Source: Mesostigma viride (Eukaryota > Streptophyta > Mesostigmatophyceae > Mesostigmatales > Mesostigmataceae). From it: a stretch of DNA of 25,000 nt. The notes below the pieces were generated by a model. The model ran no database searches, was not told where the DNA came from, and saw nothing but the letters and a program-made list of their open reading frames with translations. The stretch covers positions 10,046,858 through 10,071,857 of the forward strand of contig RPFO01000213.1 in the NCBI GenBank assembly GCA_009746045.1, given 5' to 3'. Shown piece by piece: positions 9,001-18,194 of this stretch; position 1 is the first letter of the stretch; each line of letters starts with the position of its first letter. Both the position numbers and the translations under genes were made by a program.

Positions 9001-12000
9001 CTGCAGAGCATGAATCGGGGTGGGGCGTAGAGGGGGAGGGGGGTAGATGGGGTGGGGGGTGGATGGGGTGGCAAGGATGTGCAGAATGGCGCCGAGCGTG
9101 AGACAATGGTGTGCTGGTGCATGCTCAGTTCTGCGTCCACGTTTTGGATCGAATTACGTCATTAATACGCCATTGGCAAGCTAACTAGAGAGAGTAAGCA
9201 AAACGTGTGCTAGCCCAAAGGTCCGCCGCAGGCACGGTGGAAAGTAGACCCAGTAACACATGTACTTCGTCAGTGCACTACACCAGAATCGCTTGCATGT
9301 TCATCGTGCATTGCCCATAGTCGCATTCCGAGTAACCCGTAGGAGGGCGCCCTACTATACACTAGGTCACATCACCGCACATGGCTCATACAGTACAATG
9401 CGATCTACCCCGCAGGAGGGCGCCCTACTATCCACTAGCTTGTACACGGATGGTAGCCGATAACTCAACGCCCTACTATCCACTAGCTTGTACACGGATG
9501 GTTGCCGATAACTCAACGCCCTACTATCCACTAGCTTGTACACGTATGGTAGCCGATAACTCAACGCCCTACTATCCACTAGCTTGTACACGGATGGTAG
9601 CCGATAACTCAACGCCCTACTATCCACTAGCTTGTACACGGATGGTAGCCGATAACTCAACGCCCTACTATCCACTAGCTTGTACACGGATGGTAGCCGA
9701 TAACTCAACGCCCTACTATCCACTAGCTTGTACACGTATGGTAGCCGATAACTCAACGCCCTACTATCCACTAGCTTGTACACGGATGGTAGCCGATAAC
9801 TCAACGCCCTACTATCCACTAGCTTGTACACGGATGGTAGCCGATAACTCAACGCCCTACTATCCACTAGCTTGTACACGGATGGTAGCCGATAACTCAA
9901 CGCCCTACTATCCACTAGCTTGTACACGGATGGTAGCCGATAACTCAACGCCCTACTATCCACTAGCTTGTACACGGATGGTAGCCGATAACTCAACGCC
10001 CTACTATCCACTAGCTTGTACACGGATGGTAGCCGATAACTCAACGCCCTACTATCCACTAGCTTGTACACGGATGGTAGCCGATAACTCAACGCCCTAC
10101 TATCCACTAGCTTGTACACGGATGGTAGCCGATAACTCAACGCCCTACTATCCACTAGCTTGTACACGTATGGTAGCCGATAACTCAACGCCCTACTATC
10201 CACTAGCTTGTACACGTATGGTAGCCGATAACTCAACGCCCTACTATCCACTAGCTTGTACACGGATGGTAGCCGATAACTCAACGCCCTACTATCCACT
10301 AGCTTGTACACGGATGGTAGCCGATAACTCAACGCCCTACTATCCACTAGCTTGTACACGGATGGTAGCCGATAACTCAACGCCCTACTATCCACTAGCT
10401 TGTACACGGATGGTAGCCGATAACTCAACGCCCTACTATCCACTAGCTTGTACACGGATGGTAGCCGATAACTCAACGCCCTACTATCCACTAGCTTGTA
10501 CACGGATGGTAGCCGATAACTCAACGCCCTACTATCCACTAGCTTGTACACGGATGGTAGCCGATAACTCAACGCCCTACTATCCACTAGCTTGTACACG
10601 GATGGTTGCCGATAACTCAACGCCCTACTATCCACTAGCTTGTACACGTATGGTAGCCGATAACTCAACGCCCTACTATCCACTAGCTTGTACACGGATG
10701 GTAGCCGATAACTCAACGCCCTACTATCCACTAGCTTGTACACGGATGGTAGCCGATAACTCAACGCCCTACTATCCACTAGCTTGTACACGGATGGTAG
10801 CCGATAACTCAACGCCCTACTATCCACTAGCTTGTACACGGATGGTAGCCGATAACTCAACGCCCTACTATCCACTAGCTTGTACACGGATGGTAGCCGA
10901 TAACTCAACGCCCTACTATCCACTAGCTTGTACACGGATGGTAGCCGATAACTCAACGCCCTACTATCCACTAGCTTGTACACGGATGGTAGCCGATAAC
11001 TCAACGCCCTACTATCCACTAGCTTGTACACGGATGGTAGCCGATAACTCAACGCCCTACTATCCACTAGCTTGTACACGGATGGTAGCCGATAACTCAA
11101 CGCCCTACTATCCACTAGCTTGTACACGGATGGTAGCCGATAACTCAACGCCCTACTATCCACTAGCTTGTACACGGATGGTAGCCGATAACTCAACGCC
11201 CTACTATCCACTAGCTTGTACACGGATGGTAGCCGATAACTCAACGCCCTACTATCCACTAGCTTGTACACGGATGGTTGCCGATAACTCAACGCCCTAC
11301 TATCCACTAGCTTGTACACGTATGGTAGCCGATAACTCAACGCCCTACTATCCACTAGCTTGTACACGGATGGTAGCCGATAACTCAACGCCCTACTATC
11401 CACTAGCTTGTACACGGATGGTAGCCGATAACTCAACGCCCTACTATCCACTAGCTTGTACACGGATGGTAGCCGATAACTCAACGCCCTACTATCCACT
11501 AGCTTGTACACGGATGGTAGCCGATAACTCAACGCCCTACTATCCACTAGCTTGTACACGGATGGTAGCCGATAACTCAACGCCCTACTATCCACTAGCT
11601 TGTACACGGATGGTTGCCGATAACTCAATTCGGTTAGAGTGTATGCCTGATAAGCGAGCTGTCAGTATGGCAATACCCACGCACCTCGTAGAAGGGTGCC
11701 AGCTGGCGCATGACCCCCGGCCAGTCCATGAGCACAACCATGAGCTTGATGTGGATCTGGGTGGCGGCGGCCAGCACAAGGTCCAGCAGGGCAAGTGACG
11801 ACGTGCTGCAGCCCACCAGCTGGGGGCTGGGGATGGGGGGGGACGGAGTAGAGACGGTCGCCCATGCCCCTGCCACCCCTCCTCCTGCCCCTCCTGCTGC
11901 TGTTGCTGCTGCTGATGGTGATGATGCTGCCGACATGGTTGGGGCACCCTGGACGGTGACGCAGTCAAGAATTAGGCGTACGACCTGGACCAAAGGGGGA

Positions 12001-15000
12001 ATGGTGGGGGGGGAGGGAGAGGGGGGCAGGGGCAAGGGAATGGAGCATCTCTGAGAGGAGAATGGTTAATAATCGGTATCTCGATTATGGCCCGTGATGA
12101 CTACGGCCCGTGATGATGTAATACCAATCATCGTAATCCTCATGTAATGATGATAGCACCAAAATCCATTCACATCACGATCGTAGTAATGCCGAAAACG
12201 GTGCTTCGGTAGCATTGGTTCACAAACCGACCAGTGAAAAGGAATCCAGGGGTGTTACATGAGCATGAACCGACGAGCTGGGCAGCAGCGTGGAGTTTCA
12301 AGCGTGTGTGTAGCAGCTACAGGTATCATGGGCCGTCATGGGCCTGCAAGTGCGTTGGTGTGGGGTCATGGGCCTGCAAGTGCGTTGGTGTGGGGTCATG
12401 GGCCCGCAAGTGCGTTGGTGTGGGGTCATGGGCCTGCAAGTGCGTTGGTGTGGGGTCATGGGCCTGCAAGTGCGTTGGTGTGGGGTCATGGGCCTGCAAG
12501 TGCGTTGGTGTGGGGTCATGGGCCTGCAAGTGCGTTGGTGTGGGGTCATGGGCCTGCAAGTGCGTTGGTGTGGGGTCATGGGCCTGCAAGTGCGTTGGTG
12601 TGGGGTCATGGGCCTGCAAGTGCGTTGGTGTGGGGTCATGGGCCTGCAAGTGCGTTGGTGTGGGGGTCATGGGCCTGCAAGTGCGTTGGTGTGGGGTCAT
12701 GGGCCTGCAAGTGCGTTGGTGTGGGGTCATGGGCCTGCAAGTGCGTTGGTGTGGGGTCATGGGCCTGCAAGTGCGTTGGTGTGGGGTCATGGGCCCGCAA
12801 GTGCGTTGGTGTGGGGTCATGGGCCTGCAAGTGCGTTGGTGTGGGGTCATGGGCCTGCAAGTGCGTTGGTGTGGGGTCATGGGCCTGCAAGTGCGTTGGT
12901 GTGGGGTCATGGGCCTGCAAGTGCGTTGGTGTGGGGTCATGGGCCTGCAAGTGCGTTGGTGTGGGGTCATGGGCCTGCAAGTGCGTTGGTGTGGGGTCAT
13001 GGGCCTGCAAGTGCGTTGGTGTGGGGTCATGGGCCTGCAAGTGCGTTGGTGTGGGGTCATGGGCCTGCAAGTGCGTTGGTGTGGGGTCATGGGCCTGCAA
13101 GTGCGTTGGTGTGGGGTCATGGGCCTGCAAGTGCGTTGGTGTGGGGTCATGGGCCTGCAAGTGCGTTGGTGTGGGGTCATGGGCCTGCAAGTGCGTTGGT
13201 GTGGGGTCATGGGCCTGCAAGTGCGTTGGTGTGGGGTCATGGGCCTGCAAGTGCGTTGGTGTGGGGTCATGGGCCTGCAAGTGCGTTGGTGTGGGGTCAT
13301 GGGCCTGCAAGTGCGTTGGTGTGGGGTCATGGGCCTGCAAGTGCGTTGGTGTGGGGTCATGGGCCTGCAAGTGCGTTGGTGTGGGGTCATGGGCCTGCAA
13401 GTGCGTTGGTGTGGGGTCATGGGCCTGCAAGTGCGTTGGTGTGGGGTCATGGGCCCGCAAGTGCGTTGGTGTGGGGTCATGGGCCTGCAAGTGCGTTGGT
13501 GTGGGGTCATGGGCCTGCAAGTGCGTTGGTGTGGGGTCATGGGCCTGCAAGTGCGTTGGTGTGGGGTCATGGGCCTGCAAGTGCGTTGGTGTGGGGTCAT
13601 GGGCCTGCAAGTGCGTTGGTGTGGGGTCATGGGCCTGCAAGTGCGTTGGTGTGGGGTCATGGGCCTGCAAGTGCGTTGGTGTGGGGTCATGGGCCTGCAA
13701 GTGCGTTGGTGTGGGGTCATGGGCCTGCAAGTGCGTTGGTGTGGGGTCATGGGCCTGCAAGTGCGTTGGTGTGGGGTCATGGGCCTGCAAGTGCGTTGGT
13801 GTGGGGTCATGGGCCTGCAAGTGCGTTGGTGTGGGGTCATGGGCCTGCAAGTGCGTTGGTGTGGGGTCATGGGCCTGCAAGTGCGTTGGTGTGGGGTCAT
13901 GGGCCTGCAAGTGCGTTGGTGTGGGGTCATGGGCCTGCAAGTGCGTTGGTGTGGGGTCATGGGCCTGCAAGTGCGTTGGTGTGGGGTCATGGGCCTGCAA
14001 GTGCGTTGGTGTGGGGTCATGGGCCTGCAAGTGCGTTGGTGTGGGGTCATGGGCCTGCAAGTGCGTTGGTGTGGGGTCATGGGCCCGCAAGTGCGTTGGT
14101 GTGGGGTCATGGGCCTGCAAGTGCGTTGGTGTGGGGTCATGGGCCTGCAAGTGCGTTGGTGTGGGGTCATGGGCCTGCAAGTGCGTTGGTGTGGGGGTCA
14201 TGGGCCTGCAAGTGCGTTGGTGTGGGGTCATGGGCCTGCAAGTGCGTTGGTGTGGGGTCATGGGCCTGCAAGTGCGTTGGTGTGGGGTCATGGGCCTGCA
14301 AGTGCGTTGGTGTGGGGTCATGGGCCTGCAAGTGCGTTGGTGTGGGGTCATGGGCCTGCAAGTGCGTTGGTGTGGGGTCATGGGCCTGCAAGTGCGTTGG
14401 TGTGGGGTCATGGGCCTGCAAGTGCGTTGGTGTGGGGTCATGGGCCCGCAAGTGCGTTGGTGTGGGGTCATGGGCCTGCAAGTGCGTTGGTGTGGGGTCA
14501 TGGGCCTGCAAGTGCGCTGGTGTGGGGTCATGGGCCTGCAAGTGCGTTGGTGTGGGGTAATGGGCCTGCAAGTGCGTTGGTGTGGGGTCATGGGCCTGCA
14601 AGTGCGTTGGTGTGGGGGTGATGGGCCTGCCAGTGCGCTGGTGTGGGGTTAGACATTGGCCTGGGGATATCCCATGTGTCTGATCTTTTGATAGGGTGGC
14701 AAATGGGATACTTACGGGCTATTCCCTAATGAGCTACAGGAAAAAGGGGGGGGGGGAGGGGCCAGAGCGGTGGTATGGATGATTGTCTCCTGCAGACAAC
14801 TTCTAGTCTATTTTATTTCTTATCCCTTTTCTGCTGACTCCTCAACAATCAGGGCCCTGAGAGACGTCCAGCCCATTCTTCAACCTTTTGATGAAGAGAG
14901 CCAAATGTGCTTGCATGTCAACGGGGAGCTGACCGGGCTGAAAGGCGTGACAGCTTGTTGATATCGACATTTATGTACTGTTCGAGGGTGGCCGGACTCA

Positions 15001-16018
15001 TCAAACACTGTGAGCAAAAGGCAAAATAAGTGTCACATGGGGTCAAAAGTCACGTGGGATACCATATGGGGCAAAAAGGGTGGGTTGGTGGGTGGGCATG
15101 GCTGTGTACACGGGAAATGGTGATGGCCAGGCGGACAGATAGTAAGCAAATATGTCCGGGGCTGACGGGTAGTGTGGGTGGAGACGAGAAGGGTATGGGG
15201 TACAGGATTACACTACACTATCTAGTATACTATCTAGTATACTGTCTAGTATACTATCTAGTATACTTTGTAGTATACTATCTAGTATACTATCTAGTAT
15301 AGGATTACACTATCCGGGGAGGGAAATGGAAGAGAGGGGCCGACAGGCGCGTAGAGCATGCTTGGAGCTGGGCTTCGCGAGGGCAAATCCCTTGTGGGGT
15401 CTAGTCCCTCTTTTTTTTTTGGGGGGGGGGGGGGGGGTCTGGGAAGGGAGGGGTTTGCCCAGTTCTACAGTACTGTAGCAACGAGAGCCACGGTACTAGG
15501 GAAATCCGCGATAGTGTATTCGCGCTCACGTTGAGACCGTGCTGCCGGTGCAGTAGCAACAGTTGGCGGATGCTTCTGCTGGCTTCCGCGGGAGAGGCGC
15601 CCTGGGGATCCAGGTCGGACAGCCGCAGATTGGTGCCCACCAGGAAGAACCGTGACCGTTGATTCCATAGCCCGCACCGGCTGGAGTACACGAATTTCGC
15701 GGACACCATCTCCGCCCCGGCCGGCGCGCCACAGACGGAATTCAAGTCGTCAGGGAGGGTGGAGGGATCTCCGTTTCGCCGGCTCGTGGCATGTTCGAGC
15801 CTTTCGAGCCGCGTTAAGGGTATGAATGGAAGCTCGCTAGCCGCGGGTGATGCTGCCGTGAGAAGTCCCGAGGCGGACGAGCGTTTCCGACCACTGACGT
15901 TGGGGTACGAAATCTCCACCCATCGGAAGGCGAGAACGAGAAAGACGAGCAGTGCGGAGAAGGCACCGAAGCACGCCGGGGCCTGCCTGGAAGACTTGCT
16001 GTTATGCCTTGCAATCAT
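5864..16018 (-). CDS. GH5 endo-beta-mannanase-like protein, probably inactive; 10-kb split gene
   Basis: I assemble three exon blocks: 16018-15530, 11984-11685 and 9000-5864. Both junctions are phase 0 (donors GTGAGC at 15529 and GTGCGT at 11684; acceptors GTCCAG before 11984 and CTGCAG before 9000). The joined protein follows the order of plant GH5 subfamily 7 mannanases: G-x-N near the start, HGLN-VVR, the LD..I..A helix and strand, a helix ending HVQAVLRR, the WEL strand, the HLLATGETGW block, VDFGTVQ, and the strand where the nucleophile should be. Mannanases cleave beta-1,4-mannan and are usually secreted or in the secretory path; an N-terminal membrane anchor here suggests the Golgi or cell surface. 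Both catalytic Glu positions seem lost, and the protein would be around 1,300 residues against roughly 400 for the family, owing to low-complexity insertions. It may be a pseudoenzyme or a decaying gene. Exon joining is an inference. Confidence 0.6.
7691..7757. repeat. 9-bp coding microsatellite GTTGTTATC, about 7 copies
   Basis: Seven tandem copies plus a partial one. On the coding (-) strand each unit reads GATAACAAC, giving repeated Asp-Asn-Asn within a low-complexity insertion of the GH5-like protein. The length is a multiple of three, so copy-number changes keep the frame. Confidence 0.9.
9001..11684 (-). other. Intron 2 of the GH5-like gene
   Basis: The intron is bounded by GAG/GTGCGT at 11685/11684 and by a C/T-rich tract ending CTCTGCAG at 9001. 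Most of it is the 48-bp minisatellite. Its length (2684) is not a multiple of three, and the exon 2 frame meets a stop at 11634-11636, so retention would truncate the protein. The part near 9061-9340 is ordinary non-coding sequence. Confidence 0.6.
9421..11628. repeat. 48-bp minisatellite, exactly 46 copies
   Basis: The array spans 2208 bp, that is 46 units of 48 bp with no indels. Each unit starts CGCCCTACTATCCACTAGCT and ends GCCGATAACTCAA. Only two variable sites are visible: CGGATGG versus CGTATGG (T in copies 3, 7, 16, 17, 26, 40) and GGTAGCC versus GGTTGCC (copies 2, 25, 39, 46). The length divides by three and the unit has frames without stops, giving spurious long ORFs of a 16-residue repeat on both strands. 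A related single half-unit (AGGAGGGCGCCCTACTATAC) stands upstream at about 9342. Confidence 0.97.
11685..11984 (-). CDS. Exon 2 of the GH5-like gene: VVR strand and LLDLVLAAA helix
   Basis: Exactly 100 codons lie between a GTCCAG acceptor and a GAG/GTGCGT donor. The exon begins VVRLILDC, completing the GL-N-V-x-R element begun in exon 1. A Pro/Ala/Gly/Ser-rich insertion of about 45 residues follows, then LALLDLVLAAATQIHIKLMV, which matches the family pattern (LD-x-V-I-x-E-A and then the L-I-L strand). It ends LAPFYE. The Ala-rich insertion could instead hide a small intron with acceptor CATCCCCAG near 11827, so the internal structure is less certain than the ends. Confidence 0.6.
12336..14648. 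repeat. 30-bp minisatellite, 77 copies
   Basis: The array spans 2313 bp: 77 units of 30 bp plus three single-G expansions (after copy 11 near 12665, after copy 62 near 14195, and near 14617). Each unit contains CATGGGCCTGCAAGTGCGTT and ends GGTGTGGGG. Copies 3, 16, 38, 59 and 71 carry CCCGC in place of CCTGC, and the last few copies are more divergent. The three G insertions switch frames, which is why overlapping ORFs of about 800 codons appear in several frames. These are not genes. On the sense strand of the host gene each unit reads CACTTGCAGGCCCATGA. Confidence 0.97.
15218..15301. repeat. 12-bp palindromic repeat CTATCTAGTATA, 7 copies
   Basis: Seven 12-bp units, two with substitutions (CTGTCTAG and CTTTGTAG). 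CTAGTATACTAG across unit borders is self-complementary, so the array can form long hairpins. AGGATTACACTA stands on both sides (15204-15215 and 15301-15312). Confidence 0.9.
15411..15437. repeat. Poly-T/poly-G homopolymer junction
   Basis: Ten T are followed by about seventeen G. On the sense strand of the GH5-like gene this is a C-run followed by A-run within intron 1. Read depth and base calls in such a tract are often unreliable. Confidence 0.85.
15530..16018 (-). CDS. Exon 1 of the GH5-like gene: signal anchor and first catalytic-domain strand
   Basis: The ATG at 16018 opens a 163-codon exon. After a short basic stretch (MIARHNSKSSRQ), a hydrophobic segment at residues 15-33 (FGAFSALLVFLVLAF) forms a type II signal anchor. 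A variable stem follows. From about residue 108, FVYSSRCGLWN, FFLVGTNLR and, at the end, HGLN match the N-terminal FV...G..f...G.N and hGl.v elements of GH5 mannanases. The exon ends CTCAAC at 15530 with a GTGAGC donor, and the next residues (VVR) are on the following exon. Confidence 0.62.
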
Positions 16019-16793
16019 CCTTCAGCACTTTCTATATCTTACTTGCCTCGCAGTCAGCGGGAAATCCACAATCGTTAGGCTCTCTACTAGCTCCGAAATG
16101 CGACCCCGGAACGCCAAAATACCGTTGCTGCCGAACACTTGGGCATGAGGGCAAGGAGTCGGACCGGGTGATGGCAAAGAGCCCGAATGCTGCCTAGTAG
16201 TAACGCCATTGGCGGATCCGGCGGGAAGACAATCCACAGGAGCAACTCGGAGAGTTGGAAAATACAGGATATGTAGCGTGCCACGAGCCTTGCCATCCGA
16301 ATTTTACGAGGGAGCACCGGAGCAGGGCACTACTAATTGGCGTTCTCACGGAGGGGTAGCACGGTCACGTGCGCGTGCTGGCGGCGGTTCCCAATCCAAC
16401 TGGCAACCTGGGGATGGCAGCATCATTCTTTAGCCAGGGATGGCATATGCGATATGCCAGCTTGCCTAGAACTTTGATTTGGCGCCAAAATTCGTCCCTA
16501 GCAGCGCGCAGAGCTCCGAGGCATTGCGTGAGGCCTTGCAAAACATGTCACACGCAAATATCTATGGAGATTCCAGGAGAAGCCTGCTATCTAATACCGT
16601 TACCTGCCAGAATTTTGAATTTTTTTGTCATTACCGGTACAACTGGTATTCAGACGACATAGCCTAAACCTGCGCGTTTATGATCGGTCGGTGGCAATAA
16701 ACCTTAGCAGCGGAACGGTGGGTCAACGCGACCCGGCCTGGGAGGCGGTAGCACGCAGTAGCGTAAGGCAGTGTAGCGCTTGTGCAGTCTAAA
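16019..16793. promoter_or_regulatory. Divergent intergenic region between the GH5-like gene (-) and the CofE-like gene (+)
   Basis: About 775 bp separate the two start codons, which face away from each other, so both promoters and 5' UTRs must lie here. No obvious TATA box stands at a fixed distance from either ATG. The clearest motif is the perfect palindrome at 16441-16459, listed separately. No protein-coding exon is recognisable. Confidence 0.5.
16441..16459. promoter_or_regulatory. Perfect 19-bp inverted repeat in the divergent promoter
   Basis: TGGCATAT-GCG-ATATGCCA has 8-bp arms with no mismatch and a 3-bp centre. It sits 335 bp before the CofE-like ATG and about 420 bp before the GH5-like ATG, a plausible place for a dimeric transcription factor site. 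The binding protein is unknown. Confidence 0.45.
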
Positions 16794-18194
16794 ATGGCGA
16801 GCCTAGTCGCTGCCAGGGCGGTCGTCCCCACCAGCATGTCCTTGGCATCGCCAAGTTCCGTAAGGAGTAACGTAGCTCTGTCGCGACCACGACGGCTCCT
16901 GGACAGTCGCGCTTTCGCAGTGGGCTTCCCCTGCCAATTAAGGAAAAGCGTGAAGAAATGCATGCCTGCACAGTGCGCTGTACTAGGTAAAGACCTCTCT
17001 GGGGTGACTTTCGACGTCGACGCGGCCCGTTTGTGGCTGTCCGAGGAAATTGACCGCGTCTCCTCCGTGGACAAGAAGCTAGGGGACGGGCTCATCCTGA
17101 CGCGTGGCACGTGGGACTGGCAGGTGGCGTCCGACACACACCACCATTTCTCCGGCCGCATGGTCTACCACAATATGACCAAAGGCAACGAGCTGTTCGT
17201 GCCCGAGCTCAAGGCCAAGGTCACCATCCTCTCGGAGGGCAACCTGGACGGGATCACCTCGACCGTGAAGATCATCCCTAGGCACGTCCACAGCTACAAG
17301 CCGCGCACGGACGGCTACTGGCCGGCCTTCATCCTGCAGGGGCGCGAGACGACCGAGATGGAGCTGCTGGTCGACATCAAGGCCTCCCACGGCGCAAACC
17401 TCCGCGGCCTCAAGGCCGCATGGGTGCGCGTGGTCTACTGGGTCTACGGCCCCCACGGGCGCACCAAGTGGTCCCAAGACGTTGTCCTCCCGCTCAAGTA
17501 CGACCCGCCACTCACGCAGGCTGCCGCTGACGCCAAGTGGATCAAGGTCACGGACTCAATCCAGACACTTGCAATCCCCACGCACCTCCTGTGCCACCAG
17601 GACGACCCGCTCCGTGTCATGAAGCAGTACGTGATGCACCTGGCGCAGCCGGGCGATGTGCTGGCGATCGGGGAGACGCCGCTCGCGATCATGCAGGGCC
17701 GCAACCGGCACCCGTCGACCGTGAAGCCCACCCCCTTGGCCCGGTTCGCCTGCCTCTTCTTCAAGCCGGTGTCCAGCCTCGCGACTGCGTGCGGGATGCA
17801 GACGGTGATCGACCTGGTCGGCCAGCTGCGTGTCTTTATCGCGCTTGTGGGGGGCATCATCGCCAAGGTGCTGGGCGTGCCGGGCATGTTCTACGTGCTC
17901 GCCGGGAAGCAGGCCAAGCTGATCGACGACGTCACAGGCACCCTGCCCCCGTATGACCAGTTCATCACGCTCGGGCCGATGCGAGACCAGGAGACGGTAG
18001 ACAACTTGCGCGCCAAGACAGGGATCGACGTGGCGGTCGTGGATGTGAACGACCTCAAGAAGGTGGACATACTGGCAGCATCGGCGGGGGTGCGGCCAAA
18101 GGACTTGGTGACGGCCCTCAGGGGCAACCCGGCGGGCAACTCGGACGAACAGACGCCGCTGGTGCTGATTCGGGGCGCGGCCAGTCCCGCGTGA
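16794..18194 (+). CDS. Plastid-type CofE-like (F420-0:gamma-glutamyl ligase family) protein
   Basis: An uninterrupted 466-codon frame without introns. I chose ATG 16794 (AAAATGGCG, a good initiation context) over the in-frame ATG at 16782. Residues 1 to about 60 are rich in Ala, Ser, Val and Arg with almost no acidic residues, like a chloroplast transit peptide. From about residue 270, DDPLRVMKQYV, PGDVLAIGETPLAIMQGR, LIDDVTGTLPPYD (near 376) and NPAGNSDEQTP (near 444) match the CofE-like domain proteins of cyanobacteria and plants. The true CofE adds glutamates to coenzyme F420-0 using GTP, but the role of the plastid/cyanobacterial homologues is not established. A hydrophobic stretch (RVFIALVGGIIAKVLGV, near 345) may touch a membrane. 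Residues 60-270 form a separate N-terminal region that I cannot name. TGTAA at 18486 is a possible polyadenylation signal. Confidence 0.85.
   Translation: MASLVAARAVVPTSMSLASPSSVRSNVALSRPRRLLDSRAFAVGFPCQLRKSVKKCMPAQCAVLGKDLSGVTFDVDAARLWLSEEIDRVSSVDKKLGDGLILTRGTWDWQVASDTHHHFSGRMVYHNMTKGNELFVPELKAKVTILSEGNLDGITSTVKIIPRHVHSYKPRTDGYWPAFILQGRETTEMELLVDIKASHGANLRGLKAAWVRVVYWVYGPHGRTKWSQDVVLPLKYDPPLTQAAADAKWIKVTDSIQTLAIPTHLLCHQDDPLRVMKQYVMHLAQPGDVLAIGETPLAIMQGRNRHPSTVKPTPLARFACLFFKPVSSLATACGMQTVIDLVGQLRVFIALVGGIIAKVLGVPGMFYVLAGKQAKLIDDVTGTLPPYDQFITLGPMRDQETVDNLRAKTGIDVAVVDVNDLKKVDILAASAGVRPKDLVTALRGNPAGNSDEQTPLVLIRGAASPA

Larger units (their letters stand above)
11985..15529 (-). other. Intron 1 of the GH5-like gene
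   Basis: The intron runs from the GTGAGC donor at 15529 to a CCTTTGGTCCAG acceptor at 11985. It holds the 30-bp minisatellite, a 12-bp palindromic repeat, a T10/G17 homopolymer junction (about 15411-15437) and AT-rich sequence at 12060-12230 with two GGCCCGTGATGA copies. No mannanase coding block was found inside it. Confidence 0.6.

Noticed and set aside
9367-11798. Long ORFs on both strands (about 750-800 codons) of a 16-residue repeat
   Set aside because: They come from the 48-bp array, whose unit divides by three and lacks stops in these frames. The flanking GH5 exons join in phase across this region, placing it in an intron.
9421-14648. CRISPR-like arrays
   Set aside because: The units are contiguous with no unique spacers, and the context is eukaryotic.
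12336-14648. G-quadruplex array in the 30-bp repeat
   Set aside because: Each unit has only GGGG and GGG separated by long loops, so stable quadruplexes are possible but not clearly favoured.
12234-14652. Several overlapping ORFs of 600-800 codons of a 10-residue repeat
   Set aside because: All are readings of the 30-bp minisatellite in different frames and on both strands. No flanking domain or start context supports any of them.
14830-14961. Possible + strand exon after CAACAATCAG (reading LQPFDEESQMCLHVNGEL...)
   Set aside because: A fair acceptor precedes it and a stop follows, but no protein family is recognisable, no partner exon is found, and it lies inside intron 1 of the - strand gene.
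17079-17887. - strand ORFs opposite the CofE-like gene
   Set aside because: Shadows of a strongly codon-biased GC-rich gene; no family resemblance.
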